64,000 nucleotides of DNA from Fusarium oxysporum f. sp. lycopersici 4287. Lineage: Eukaryota > Ascomycota > Sordariomycetes > Hypocreales > Nectriaceae. Shown here piece after piece: positions 1-11,217 of this stretch. A program made the position numbers and the translations under genes. The stretch covers positions 310,001 to 374,000 of the forward strand of contig NC_030998.1 of the NCBI RefSeq assembly GCF_000149955.1, read 5' to 3'. The stretch's first letter is position 1, and each line of letters begins with the position of its first letter. A model generated the notes under the pieces. That model ran no database searches. It worked only from the letters and a program-made list of their open reading frames with translations, and was not told the origin of the DNA.

Positions 1-668
1 CGGGATATTTCTTTGCTTGCCGGTTGCTGTCGAACCATACTGTTGGAAGCACTGAGGATATCATGGGTAAGTAAGGTGCCTCGGAACTTACAATCAAATT
101 TGCTGATGACAGATAGACCGTGAGACTCTAAAGAGTTTCTTCGCTGTTCACGAGAAGGACGGAAAGCTTGTGTATAAGCGAGGCTGGGAAAGAATTCCCG
201 AGAACTGGTACCGCAGGTCAATCGACTATGGTCTCATCAGTCTTAACTTGGATCTTCTCAACCTGATTACCAAGTACCCTGAGCTCGGAAGGTTAGTCTT
301 CAATACCGAAGCTGGAACCATGTGCTAACCAGTACAGCATCGGAGGCAACATGGGAAAAGTCAACAGCTACGCTGGCGTCGACGTAAGCAACGTCACTGG
401 CGGAGTTCTCAATCTCACCAAGCTTCTCGAGGGCAACAACCTGCTTTGCTTCGTCTTTGAGATTGTCAAGACGGTTGCGCCAAATTCTCTTTCGACCATC
501 TTTTCTATCATCGCAACTCCTCTAGAACTCATCACCGATGCTCTTGGATCTACACTCTTGAACCTCGCTTGCCCGGCCTTCAAGGACTTGACTGTTGGTG
601 GACAAAACTTTGAGGATGGAATCAAGGATAAGTTCCCTGGTGCCAGCCTGGGTTCCTCTGTTATCTAA
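1..668 (+). CDS. Heme-thiolate peroxidase (chloroperoxidase/peroxygenase-like), 3' part
   Basis: C-terminal part of a peroxidase family 2 (heme-thiolate, chloroperoxidase-like) protein; the gene begins upstream of the window. Three exons can be joined in frame: from the window edge to 66, 117-291 and 338-668, with introns 67-116 and 292-337. The reading includes CRLLSNHTVGSTEDIM, then DRETLKSFFAVHEKDGKLVY, then WERIPENWYR, and later a GVDVSNVTGG-type segment, all typical of the C-terminal half of fungal members. The family uses a Cys-ligated heme for peroxidation or oxygen insertion and is often secreted; the proximal Cys motif lies outside the window, so activity cannot be judged. It ends 57 bp from the convergent regulator gene. 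Family assignment is fairly sure; substrate is unknown. Confidence 0.8.
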
Positions 669-724
669 TCTCTAATCATCAGACACCTCGCCCATTGAGC
701 ACTATATACTTTCGCAGATACCTC

Positions 725-3231
725 TTACATAATACTATTAAAAAGGTTCATCACATCTACACCATACAATGGATCATTTCCACTGTCCCATAGGCTTTCT
801 ATCGGTGCATATATAGGATCCATCAGCGACGTAGAGTTTAGTACGGTAGCCTGGGCCATCTCAAACTGCAACCGTTAGATCCAGAAGGAGGGTGTTGAGA
901 TATTGACTTACCTCTTGCTCGAGACTGTGGCTCGCTCCAGAAGTATAAGATTCACCCACTGAGGTATCATGGTTTACAGAGGGAATCATGTTTTGGGCCT
1001 CCTTTAGTGAGTCCTGGTTGTCGCACTGATTGATGTATTCGCGCGCGATATATGTAAACTCGCTGATAAGCGAGCCAGGCAACGTTCCTCCACTCGCAAA
1101 CTCAATGCGACTGAAATGTCCCCCGGCGATATTGGGTAGGGCGAGGTTGCTTCTTGTGTCTGGGGACTTGGGGTTGCTGATGACGTGGTCAAAAAGAACA
1201 AAGAGGGCGCACAATGGGATAGCTGCAATGATCCTGAAAATTGGTTAGTATCTAGGGTGGTTATGCATGTCAGTAGACTGACCAGAGTGGTGTTGAGGGC
1301 TCGACGTCAACATATGTAACAATCTCAAGTACGGATCGAGAAACTTCGATGAGCTGATCACTATGACTTATCTTGCCTAATGCGTTGCCTTGGTAGCTGT
1401 CAATCTGCAGCCTGCTCCGGAGCAAGATCAGTTTAAGGCTGTAGTAGAGATAGTTGATCCAAATCCCAACTGTACCGTGCATAGGCCTACGGAGCAAATT
1501 GAACTGCGACGGATATCCCGGGCGAAATTCTTCTGCTATAGATGCTCTCCACTGTTCAAGATCTTCAAGAAGTTGATCAATCGTCACCAGAAAGTACTGC
1601 GATCCTCTATGGCAGAGCCCGGGACAGAACAGGGTATTCATCGCTCGTGACAAAAGACGGCTCTGCTGGGCGAGTATGTGCGCCCAGTTTAGGGCTCCGA
1701 GATGAGACTCGGGTATGTAAGGCATATGCACAATGATATTGGCGTCGATGATAGCCTGTGAAAGTGAGTTGGAGGACCAGGAGCATCATGAGATAACCTA
1801 CCGAAGGGCGGCCAAAGTGGAAGCTCATTATCTTCTCTATCACGTAAACGACCCAGAATACCCTGTAGAACGCCTTTGAGTAGGGGCTTTTACAAAGGGA
1901 AGGTGCTAGATCTTGAGCCATACGAGCCATCTCCGTCATGATCCTATGCTCGATGGATATACACGTTACTCCTAAACAATAGACAGCAACTGTTGTTATT
2001 GCCTGAAGAGCAACCAGTGAGTTCTTGGCCTTGGGGAGATCGGGCACCTTGGCTAATGCGACGGAGAGTAATTCCCATGCTTTTCCTTTCCCAGGCTCAA
2101 AACTTCCACCGCCATCATGCAGACTACCGAGAGCGAGCACGGAATGATATAGAGCAGAGAAAGCTGTGTCGTTGACGAGGATTGTGCTGAAGTTAGGGCT
2201 TGCAATAGTGGAGTCGAAAGTCTCCCGATCTAGGTGAGGAAAGAGAGGATGGACTTGTTCATAGTATACTGCAGTAAATTAGGTCAACTTGATTCACCTG
2301 ATATCAGTGTAGATGACCTACTAGCTATGTATTTTGCAGCAGATGAATAATCCAAAGATGAAAGGCCTAGCTCAGGTAGATGCTCAGGCGAGGTACTGGT
2401 GGTTATTTTAGCCCTGCTGTTGATGACCGAGGACATTCGCCGAATAAGGTCGTTGACTTTGTTATTCTGAAGCTTGGCAGAAAGCGTCTCGAGTCTACTG
2501 TCGGAGAAGAATGTGACGCTATGAGTACCACCTGTAGATGGTGAGCGAAAGCCGCGTGCTGGGGGGGCTGAAAGACGTACTCAGAAGGCCAATCCCCTGT
2601 TGAAAGGTTAGTCTTGGACGTCGCCTTCATAAATGTTGCGCACTTTTAGGGAGAATCGTTCATCAGCATTTGGAACGTCCGTTGATGATGATCCGAACAA
2701 GATCCGATCTATTAAGAGGTCATTCTGAATAGGAGGAAAGGCGATATCTTGTTTCGGATTTGCATAAGTCTAGTCGGATAAGCACCCAGTTGGAAGAGAA
2801 TCCAGTGAGACATACCGCGAGGTTCGGCCCGGAAGGGCTGACGTCTTTGGCTTTGATGCTTGAAGATGCATCGCCGGTTGTAATCAATATATCTCGGTTC
2901 ACTAGCATGTATCAGACATGATGAGAAGACAGAATGGATGAGATCACGTACCATTCTTCCTAAGTGGTATTTTGCGCGTCCCAAACCGACAAGTCGCGCC
3001 TCGAATCTATGCATGTCATAATCAGTACCATCCTACAGCGGCTGATATCCACTCACGGTACAACTCTGGCACGGCGGAGGGTAACCTGCACAATCAGCCT
3101 CAAACTCTACTCCAAGCCCAAGTCATCACTCACCGGAACAGCGGATCTTTTCTAGCCTTGCAAGAATCGCACGCTTTGGAGGTAAGGGTACTCCGGAGTC
3201 GACGTTCGGAAAGAGGCGGAGTCGGCGGCAT
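725..3231 (-). pseudogene. Zn2Cys6 transcription factor with Fungal_trans domain, two apparent +1 frameshifts
   Basis: Multi-exon regulator starting at 3231 and ending in a TAA at 725-727. The N-terminus holds a Zn2Cys6 cluster (KACDSCKARK, later PPPCQSCT and IRGATCRFGTRK). The middle holds a fungal-specific transcription factor domain (VTFFSDSRLETL, YYEQVHPLFPHLDRETFDS, FGRPSAIIDANIIV). All splice junctions read through except two. In the zinc cluster an A4 run (plus strand T4, 3148-3151) shifts the frame between the second and third cysteines. In the fourth exon a C7 run (G7, 2561-2567) shifts it again. One base fewer at each run restores a continuous protein of the expected layout. Either the gene is newly dead or both runs are sequencing errors. 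It is divergent from the ABC transporter at 3690 and could be its regulator; that is inference from position. Confidence 0.7.
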
Positions 3232-3689
3232 TTTGGGAGAGTCCGTTACAGAGTCGAGATAAAGAAGAGGTAATGACGGAGAAGAGACACGGCGTTGAGA
3301 AGGTTTAAGGGATCAGAATGAGGTTCAAGTTTCGGCGCCGACATTCCTTGTTGGGTTTAGATTGAGAGAGAAGTGGAGTAGATGGTGTCTGGTCTGTGCT
3401 AGTGCCGGGATTGAAACGGAGTTGCATGTGAAGACTTGATGGGAGACCGGGATAGAGATATCTTGAACGGCGTTGAGATATCGTTACGCATATGACGCAT
3501 TAAATATGCCTTGGAATGAATGTAGTCGTGTTTCGGAAATTAGAAAGAAGTGGGTTCCTATGACGCTGCTTACAGCTAACTCTGTAGACTTCCATATATG
3601 AATCATGATTGCATCTTCGTTTTTCGTTGAGTGCAAAGAAAAGCACAATCCATTCGTTTAATCCAAAATTCGCTTGTTACTACTTCAGG
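3232..3689. promoter_or_regulatory. Divergent promoter between Zn2Cys6 regulator and ABC transporter
   Basis: This 458-bp intergenic region separates two divergent start codons. It holds a 12-bp direct repeat, ACGGCGTTGAGA, at 3289-3300 and 3468-3479, and a perfect 10-bp palindrome TCGGCGCCGA at 3332-3341 made of inverted CGG triplets two bases apart. Zn2Cys6 proteins usually bind paired CGG triplets, so these are plausible binding sites for the neighbouring or another regulator. That use is inference. Confidence 0.45.
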
Positions 3690-6600
3690 ATGTATGCAAT
3701 TGCGCCCCCCTCTACGCCCCAGGACACAGAGGCTGAGACAGCCGTCGAAGACACCGCCGAACCAGTGCTGCAACTCGCCCGAACATTCTCTCTGACTCGT
3801 ACATTCTCCGCGCTCTCGACCAACATCAACCCATTCCTCGCCCAAGACTCCCACCTTGACCCTAAATCCCCAGACTTCGAGCCTGAATCATGGGTCAAGG
3901 CCTTGCTTCATACTTTCTCCAAAGACCCAAGCAAGCATCCGCGGTATACAGCTGGTGTATCCTGGCGAAATCTCAGTGTGCATGGGTTCAGCGATCCAAC
4001 CGAGTTCCAGAAAGATGTGTTTAATGTTATCTGGAGAAGTCCCCTTTCTGCGTTGAATTGGTTTGCGAAGAGGAAGCAGAAGGTCAAGATTATCTCTGAT
4101 TTTGATGGCTTGGTCAAGAGCGGAGAGTTGCTTCTTGTGCTAGGTCGTCCGGGGAGGTATGTCATCAACGATTGTAACCACTAATGTGATTCTAACATAA
4201 AATTACAGTGGTGTTTCTACACTTCTCAAAACGATCGCTGGGCATACTCACGGCTTACACCTTGACGACTCATCCGAGTTCAACTACCAAGGTACCCTCC
4301 CCCCAAATCATGCTGTCTCACGTCGTCTAATCTTCTAGGCATCCCCTGGGATCTAATGCATCGCAACTTCCGTGGAGAAGTAATCTATCAAGCCGAAACA
4401 GACATCCATTTCCCCCAACTAACCGTCGGTGACACCCTGCTCTTCGCCGCCCTCGCCCGCACGCCCCAACACATCATCGCCAACATATCCCGTCACGTCT
4501 ACGCCGAACACATGAGAGACGCCGTAATGGCCATGTTTGGTATCTCCAACACGCTCAACACCAAGGTTGGCGATGACTTTGTCAGAGGCGTTAGTGGCGG
4601 TGAGAGAAAGCGGGTTAGTATTGCAGAAGCGATTCTGAATCAGAGCGCCATTCAATGTTGGGATAATAGCACGAGGGGGTTGGATAGTGCCACGGCGTTG
4701 GAGTTTGTGAGGAAGTTGAGGCTTGGGACGAAGCTTGGCGGTGCTAGTGCGGTTGTTGCGATGTATCAGGCTAGCCAGGCAGCGTACGATGCAAGTATCC
4801 CCTCAACCCTAGCACCTAACAGAAGTCTAACTATCATCCACAGGAGTTTGACAAGGTCCTCCTCCTCTACGAAGGCCGCCAGATCTTCTTCGGCCCAACA
4901 AGCGAAGCGACACAATACTTTACCGCCATGGGTTTCGAATGTCCTCCCCGCCAAACGACTGCCGACTTCCTGACATCCCTCACAAACCCCGACGAACGCA
5001 TCGTGAGACCTGGTTTTGAGAACAAGGTCCCCCGCAGTCCCGATGAATTCGCCGATGAGTGGAGAATGAGCCAACACAGGTCATCACTTCTCAGTGACAT
5101 CGCTGCGTTTGAGATCCAGTATCCTCTCGACGGGAAACAAGTTGAGACGCTGAAGGGTATCAGAAGAGCTCAGAAGGCTAAGTTCACGTCCGTCACCTTC
5201 TATCACTGAGATGTTGAAATACTGACCTATTTTGTAGATCTGACAAGAGCCCTTTTACAATCTCGATCCCAATGCAGATCCATTTATGTATTGGTCGAGG
5301 TGTTAAGAGACTTCTCGGTGACAAGACCTTTTTCGTTGTTACTATTGCAGTCAACTTTGTCATGTCACTTGTTCTTGGTAGTGTTTATTTCGACTTACCC
5401 AGCACTGCTGAGGCTATGAACCGACGAGCCTCGGTGATTTTCTTCGCTATTCTGTTCAACGGCCTTAGCAGTGCTCTGGAAGTATGTTAACTACTTCACC
5501 ATGGACTTGTTCTTACTGACTGTTGGATAGATCCTGGCTCTCTATGTCCAGCGACCGATTGTCGAGAAACATGCAAGATATGCCCTATATCGACCTCTTT
5601 CCGAGTCTGTCTCTTCCATCATCTGCGATTTACCGTCCAAGATAATCTCAACTCTCGCTTTCAACATTCCGCTCTACTTTATGGTGCACCTCCGTCGCGA
5701 TGCCTCGGCTTTCTTTATTTTTCTCCTTTTCGGTTTTACCACTACGATGACTATGTCAATGATCCTTCGCACCATCGCCCAGTCCTCCAAGACGGTCCAT
5801 CAAGCCCTCGTCCCCGCTGCCATCTTTATAATAGGCTTGGTCATCTATGCTGGATTCGTCTTACCTATTCGTAGTATGAAGGGCTGGCTCAGGTGGATCA
5901 ACTATGTCAACCCCATCGCTTACGCTTACGAATCTTTGGTCGCCAACGAGTTCTCCGGTAGGTCTTTTGGATGTCAGACAATGATACCGTCTGGTCCGGG
6001 GTACGAAGATATTGAGCCGATGCAGAGAACGTGTTCTGTTGCTGGTGCTCTGCCAGGCCGGGATTTCATAGACGGTGATTTCTTTATGGGGACTGTTTAT
6101 AAGTACCACTACTCGCATCTATGGAGGTACGTCATAACACGTTTCTTCTAGACTTAGCTAACCTGTTAGGAACTATGGCATCCTCATCGCTTTCATCATC
6201 TTCTTTACCTTTACGTATCTCTTTGCGGCGGAGTACTTCTCGTCCGAAGCATCCAAGGGTGAGGTTCTCGTATTTCGCAAAGTCAAGAAATCTCGGCATC
6301 CAGAGACCTCCGACGAAGAAGCCGTCAAGTCCGAATTCCAGCCTGCGCAAGTAGTGAATGATGGCACGAATCACGTTCCGACTGAGAAGCCACCGAGCTC
6401 CTCTACATTCTGCTGGAGAAATGTGTGCTATGATGTTAAAGTGAAGGGCGAAACACGCCGCATTCTCTCAGACGTTAATGGCTGGGTTCAGCCCGGAAAG
6501 CTGACGGCTTTGATGGTAAGTCACCTTTGCCTTTTTAATTACGTGCTCTAACAATGACAGGGTGCCACCGGAGCCGGAAAGACCACGCTTCTCGACGTTT

Positions 6601-8526
6601 TAGCCGATCGCGTTACTATGGGTGTCATCACGGGCGACATACTTGTCAATGGACTACCGCGTGGCAAGTCATTCCAGAGAACCACCGGATACGTACAGCA
6701 GCAGGACATTCACCTCGAGACATCTACTGTGAGAGAGGCGCTTCGATTCAGCGCAGCTCTCCGGCAACCGTCTTCTGTTTGCATGCAAGACAAGATAGAC
6801 TACGTTGAAGAGGTGATCAGCCTGTTGGAGATGGGTCCATATGCAGATGCTGTCATAGGAGTTTCGGGTAAAGGTATGTCACTCTGCCAATCTATAGCTG
6901 TTGCAGACGACTAAAAAATCAGGTCTAAACGTAGAGCAAAGGAAGCGCCTTTCCATCGGTGTCGAACTAGTCGCCAAACCCGAAGCCCTTATCTTTCTTG
7001 ACGAACCAACCTCTGGGCTCGACAGTCAAACAGCATGGGCAATCGTGTCTCTCCTCAAGAAGCTCGCAAACCACGGTCTGGCTATCCTGTGTACCATTCA
7101 CCAGCCATCCGGCATCATCTTTCAGCAATTTGACCGACTTTTACTTCTGGCGAAAGGTGGCAGGACTGTTTACTTTGGCGATATTGGTGAGAATGCCACT
7201 GCCTTGACGGGATACTTTGAGAGACATGATGCTGTTCAGTGCCGACCGGAAGAAAATCCTGCTGAGTGGATGCTCCACGTTATCGGTGCTGCACCGGGTG
7301 CTCATACGGATCGTGACTGGGTCGAGACCTGGAAGGCGAGTTCTGAGTTCCACGGTGTTCAGAAGGAGCTTGACAGCCTGGCCCAGTCGAGACACGTCAC
7401 TAGCGAAGCAGACACACAGGATACCTCTTACGCTGCTTCGGTTTCACAGCAGTTCCTGGCTTGCACTCAGCGCGTTGCCCAGCAATACTGGCGAACGCCA
7501 ACCTACATCTACTCCAAGCTCTCCCTTTGTTTCATCACGGTAAGGCAGCCACTGACCCTTCACAAACATTTACTAACATATCTCAGAGTCTCTTCATCGG
7601 CCTCTCTTTCCAAAACTCCCCGCTGTCCCTCCAGGGTCTCCAGAACCAACTCTTCTCGATCTTCATGCTCCTCGTGATCTTTGCATTCCTAATCTACCAA
7701 ACAATGCCAGGCTTCGTCACCCAACGAACACTCTACGAAGGTCGCGAAAGATCTTCAAAGACATATGCTTGGTACAATCTCATTCTCGCCAACACAGTCA
7801 TCGAAATGGCTTGGAACTCTGTGGCATCTTTGGCGATCTACTTCCCGTTCTACTTCCTCGTTGGTATGTATGATAATGGTCGCATCACGGATACGCAGCA
7901 TGAGCGAGGGGCATTCATGTTTCTCTTGACGTGGGCTTTTATGGTGTATGAGGGGACGTTTGCGCATATGTGTGTTGCTGGGGCGCCGACTGCTGAGGTT
8001 GGAGCGACGCTTGGGTTGTTCCTGTTCATGATGGCTCTTGTCTTCTGCGGGTAAATCACTTGTTTCCATGATCTTTTCGGTCTTCTAACATTTTCACAGT
8101 GTCCTTGTACCATACTCGAGCCTCCCTGGATTCTGGACCTTCATGTATCGCGTCTCTCCCTTGACATACCTCATCGGTGCCATGATCTCAAATGGCGTTG
8201 GCAAGCAAGAGTTGACATGCTCAGAGATCGAGTTTCTACAATTCCAGACGCCAGCAAATCTCACTTGCGGCGAGTATGTTGGCCAATTTGTGCAAGCGGT
8301 CGGAGGCGCTCTGTCCAACCCAGGGTCGAACCAGACGTGCCTTTACTGTCCGATTGCTTCGACTGATACATACCTTACAACTATGAGTATTCGCTACAGT
8401 GAGAGATGGAGAAACTTTGGTCTGCTGTGGGCCTTTATTGTGTTCGATGTCATTGCAGCGTTAGCAGCATATTGGTTGATCAGGGTCCCCAAGAAGGGAA
8501 CACGATTATTGTTTTGGAAGAAGTAG
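3690..8526 (+). CDS. PDR-type ABC transporter (full-size ABCG, CDR/PDR5-like)
   Basis: Plasma-membrane drug or xenobiotic exporter with the reverse layout NBD1-TMD1-NBD2-TMD2. NBD1 has [12 protein letters not shown] (spliced across an intron), [13 protein letters not shown] and [15 protein letters not shown]2 has [32 protein letters not shown] and [14 protein letters not shown]. As in other fungal PDR proteins the NBD1 Walker A lysine is missing; here the position is Val, where Cys is usual. The last exon ends in [14 protein letters not shown]. About ten exons all join in frame; one intron (4791-4843) uses a GC donor. The ATG at 3690 is the first methionine in frame; a longer reading starting at 3609 needs a TTG start. 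It shares a divergent promoter with the regulator at 725-3231. Length, about 1,400 residues, is normal and the gene looks functional. Substrates are unknown. Confidence 0.93.
4791..4843 (+). other. GC-AG intron in ABC transporter
   Basis: The exon ends QAAYD and the next begins [11 protein letters not shown], the conserved continuation of NBD1. The only junction that gives this uses GCAAGT as donor and CAG as acceptor, so this is a GC-AG intron of 53 nt. Confidence 0.75.
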
Positions 8527-8646
8527 ACTTTTGTAGGCCACTTAGTACTTTGGTACCCCACATCAAGAGACTTTCTATTCATATAGTTGCTTCCTAGTTC
8601 TTGGAACCTTCCTAATACATCTCTTGTATCCAAGTCCGCCTCAGAT

Positions 8647-8974
8647 TTAGAGAACAGAAGCAAAGCAGTTGGGAACAAGGACTCTGTCGCCAGAGTCAGC
8701 GTTGCAATCCGCCTCAGTGAAAGCAGCAGCATCCGGGAGTAATTCGCAAGTACGTGACTCGATATCAGGTTTTCCTCCGAGTTCCTCGCAACGACCAATG
8801 AGCCTGAACGTGCGCTGGGGCAGCCGACCAGCGGCAACGTCGTCGTCAGTGGTGACGCAGAAGCAGTCGATAGCCATGACGGTGCTGTATTCGGCATATG
8901 TCAGTGGAGAATGGAGAGGGAAGACGAGGGATTTACCTAACGGAAGAGAGAAGGGCGATAGTGAAGAACTTCAT
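8647..8974 (-). CDS. Small secreted cysteine-rich protein (91 aa)
   Basis: Two exons, 8937-8974 and 8647-8884, joined over a 52-nt intron, encode 91 residues. The first exon begins MKFFTIALLSSV, a signal peptide that continues into the second exon and ends around the VMA before DCFC. The mature part has six cysteines (DCFC, GRCEEL, RTCELL, ADCNAD, PNCFA), enough for three disulfides, and is acidic. No family is recognised. Size, secretion signal and Cys content are those of fungal small secreted proteins, including effector candidates; effector function is inference only. It sits 120 bp downstream of, and convergent with, the ABC transporter. Confidence 0.7.
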
Positions 8975-10632
8975 TTTGATGGTTTTGCTAAGACCTGCTT
9001 AACTTTTGTGAAATAGACTGGTTCTGTGTTAGACTTTATCAGATGAGTCTAGTGTATTAAGTGTTTACCTTAAGTTGCGATTATCGAAACCTAGGGAGGG
9101 GAAAGGCTAATCTGATCAGGAAGTAGATGAAGAAATATTGATGTTGCTGCTATTTAGATGTTCTAGTCGCCGAATGAAGCACTTCTTATAGTCAGCATAA
9201 GTCGATGATCTAGTTAATCGTCTGTATTACCTAGTAGTCCAGATATAGTAGAAATGGGGTTTCGGTTCAACAAAGGAGTCTTTGCGTGTCTGAAACCAGT
9301 CGAGGCGAGTCATTCAAAGCTTATCTTCTCAACCGTTCCATGTCGTCGCGAGGTTGATTCAAGCCATCTCAATACTATCATCGCATGATTCCACACAGAA
9401 GATGGCTTGTGATATTATCAAATTCCTAAAAGAGAATCCAATTCGGAGACGATAATGAGGCTAAATTGTTCTGAAACTCCTACTATGCTATAGGCTCGGA
9501 AGGCATAAAAGACGAGACGGTGTCACGTTTGCCTCAAAAAAAAAACTCTATTTGCTGCCAAGGGCAGGCCAATTTAGAGTTGAAGCCAGGACGATACATC
9601 CAAGGCTTCTTAATTGAATAGACGTAGAGGGATATGAGCATATGCAGGTCTATTTGAATGCATATTTATTTCTACGAGAAGTTCAATGCTTCTGTCGGTC
9701 GCTTTCTTCCGATGACTCCTAGATCTCAATCGTTCATCTCATACATCAAGGCAATTCCCTGCTTCGTCATGAAGATAACAGGTTGAGCATCATAAGCTGA
9801 TAATTATCTTTACTGTTGTATAATAAGATCTCAATAGAAAAACGCCGTTGACGAATGAACATTTGAGATGCCCTCATGACACATCGCCAACTTGATGGGG
9901 TAGATTGCCAAGATCCCCGAAACCAGTCTTGGCAATTATGAAGGAATAAAAGTCTTGTGACTAAACCAGATTTCCCAATCTGATATTTAAAGTTTATATG
10001 AGACCGCAGTGCCGTTCGTTTCACATCGATGCATAATTGTAAGCTTAACCTGTGTCAGCCCAATTAGGTTAATAAAACCGCTGTCAAAAGTTCATACACG
10101 ATTGAATTACTGCATTTGCTCGATGTAGTCCACAGATCTGTTAGAGAATATGAATAGTCTGATTTTGTAGGAAACCTTGATTTGAAAACGGACCATCTTT
10201 TAGAGGGTTGATACTGGTGAAGGAGGATCCAGGCCTCAGAATGTTCGAGATCTTATCAGAAGGGCCTTCAAGGCAGCGCGATATTGGAGCATCCCATGAC
10301 TCGCCAGTCTGACTCCTGGATGATTTGGGAATAGTCATTTTTCTTGGTTTTCATGTGCCATAGATAGAGTTCTTACAAGCTTGTCCAATGATTATCTGTC
10401 GATGGCTCTGGCAACTGCTTTCTGTATAAAGAGCATTGCTATTGCTGTCACTAACCCATCATCTTTCTCAACATCGCAACATCAACAACCCTTCCTCCTC
10501 ACTTCATATTCTATTCTCTTCAGAACAAGCTGGTCTTGAACTTTTCTAAATCAAGTATTTCTTTACCCCCACCGAGCCACAAAGATCTTATCCGTTCTTA
10601 GCTCATGACTAATCTTCCTCCAGCATTTCATT
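8975..10632. other. Intergenic region without supported gene
   Basis: About 1.66 kb with no convincing coding region; the short open frames at 9767-10024 and 10141-10338 have no recognisable domain or splice continuation. A TATA-like TATAAAG near 10424 and pyrimidine-rich sequence after it look like the core promoter of the gene at 10633. Confidence 0.5.
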
Positions 10633-11013
10633 ATGAAGGCATCAATCATCATCACCACCATCCTCACCACCTCCGCCTGGGCCGGCACCCTCCCCACCAA
10701 GCGCCAAAGCGCCGCCAATGAGGCTGCCCTCCAGCAAGCCCGCGAAGACTCCGCCAAAGCTATCGAGGGCGGACAGGGCCGTGGACGACTTGTTCTCGAT
10801 GAGGGAAACTGCAGCGAGGCTTGTAAGCGGTGTCGTCTTTCTGCTACTACCACTGCTGTGGCTGAGGTCTTTGCCTGCGGTACGGCTGCTGTTGCTGTGG
10901 ATGTTCTGACCGCTGGTGCTGCGGTGTTCCTTGAAGCTGCTGGTTTTGTGTTTTGTGAGGCTTCGGTTATTACTAATTTGAATGAGAAGGAGGGAACTTG
11001 TCTTAAGGAGTAA
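10633..11013 (+). CDS. Small secreted protein, 126 aa, six cysteines
   Basis: Single-exon gene. The first 17 residues (MKASIIITTILTTSAWA) form a signal peptide, followed by TLPTKRQ, where KR is a likely Kex2-type cleavage site. The mature region has an NCSEACKRC cluster, then an Ala/Val-rich hydrophobic middle with three more cysteines, the last four residues from the C-terminus. Six cysteines in total suggest disulfides, but the hydrophobic stretch (AVDVLTAGAAVFLEAAGF) could also insert in or coat a surface. No named family is recognised. A TATA box about 210 bp upstream supports expression. It is transcribed toward the regulator at 11218-12995. Confidence 0.65.
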   Translation: MKASIIITTILTTSAWAGTLPTKRQSAANEAALQQAREDSAKAIEGGQGRGRLVLDEGNCSEACKRCRLSATTTAVAEVFACGTAAVAVDVLTAGAAVFLEAAGFVFCEASVITNLNEKEGTCLKE

Positions 11014-11217
11014 ATGACCAGGAAGATGGGATTTCTTGGTCGGCGTTGGGCTTGCACGGAAAAATGTTATCTTAGAGGTATAGCCATCTACTGTTCAGCT
11101 GCTGTTGACCATGCGTTCGATCTCGACAACAAGTCCCAACATTCAACCGTTATTCTATAACCCTACCTCGCTAATATTCCCATGAATATTGATGAAATCC
11201 TCCCAGAATTCCCGTGA

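Noticed and set aside
3609..3689. N-terminal extension of the ABC transporter
   Set aside because: It needs a TTG start; the ATG at 3690 is the first methionine in frame.
9767..10024. 85-codon minus-strand ORF
   Set aside because: No family, no splice continuation; isolated in noncoding sequence.
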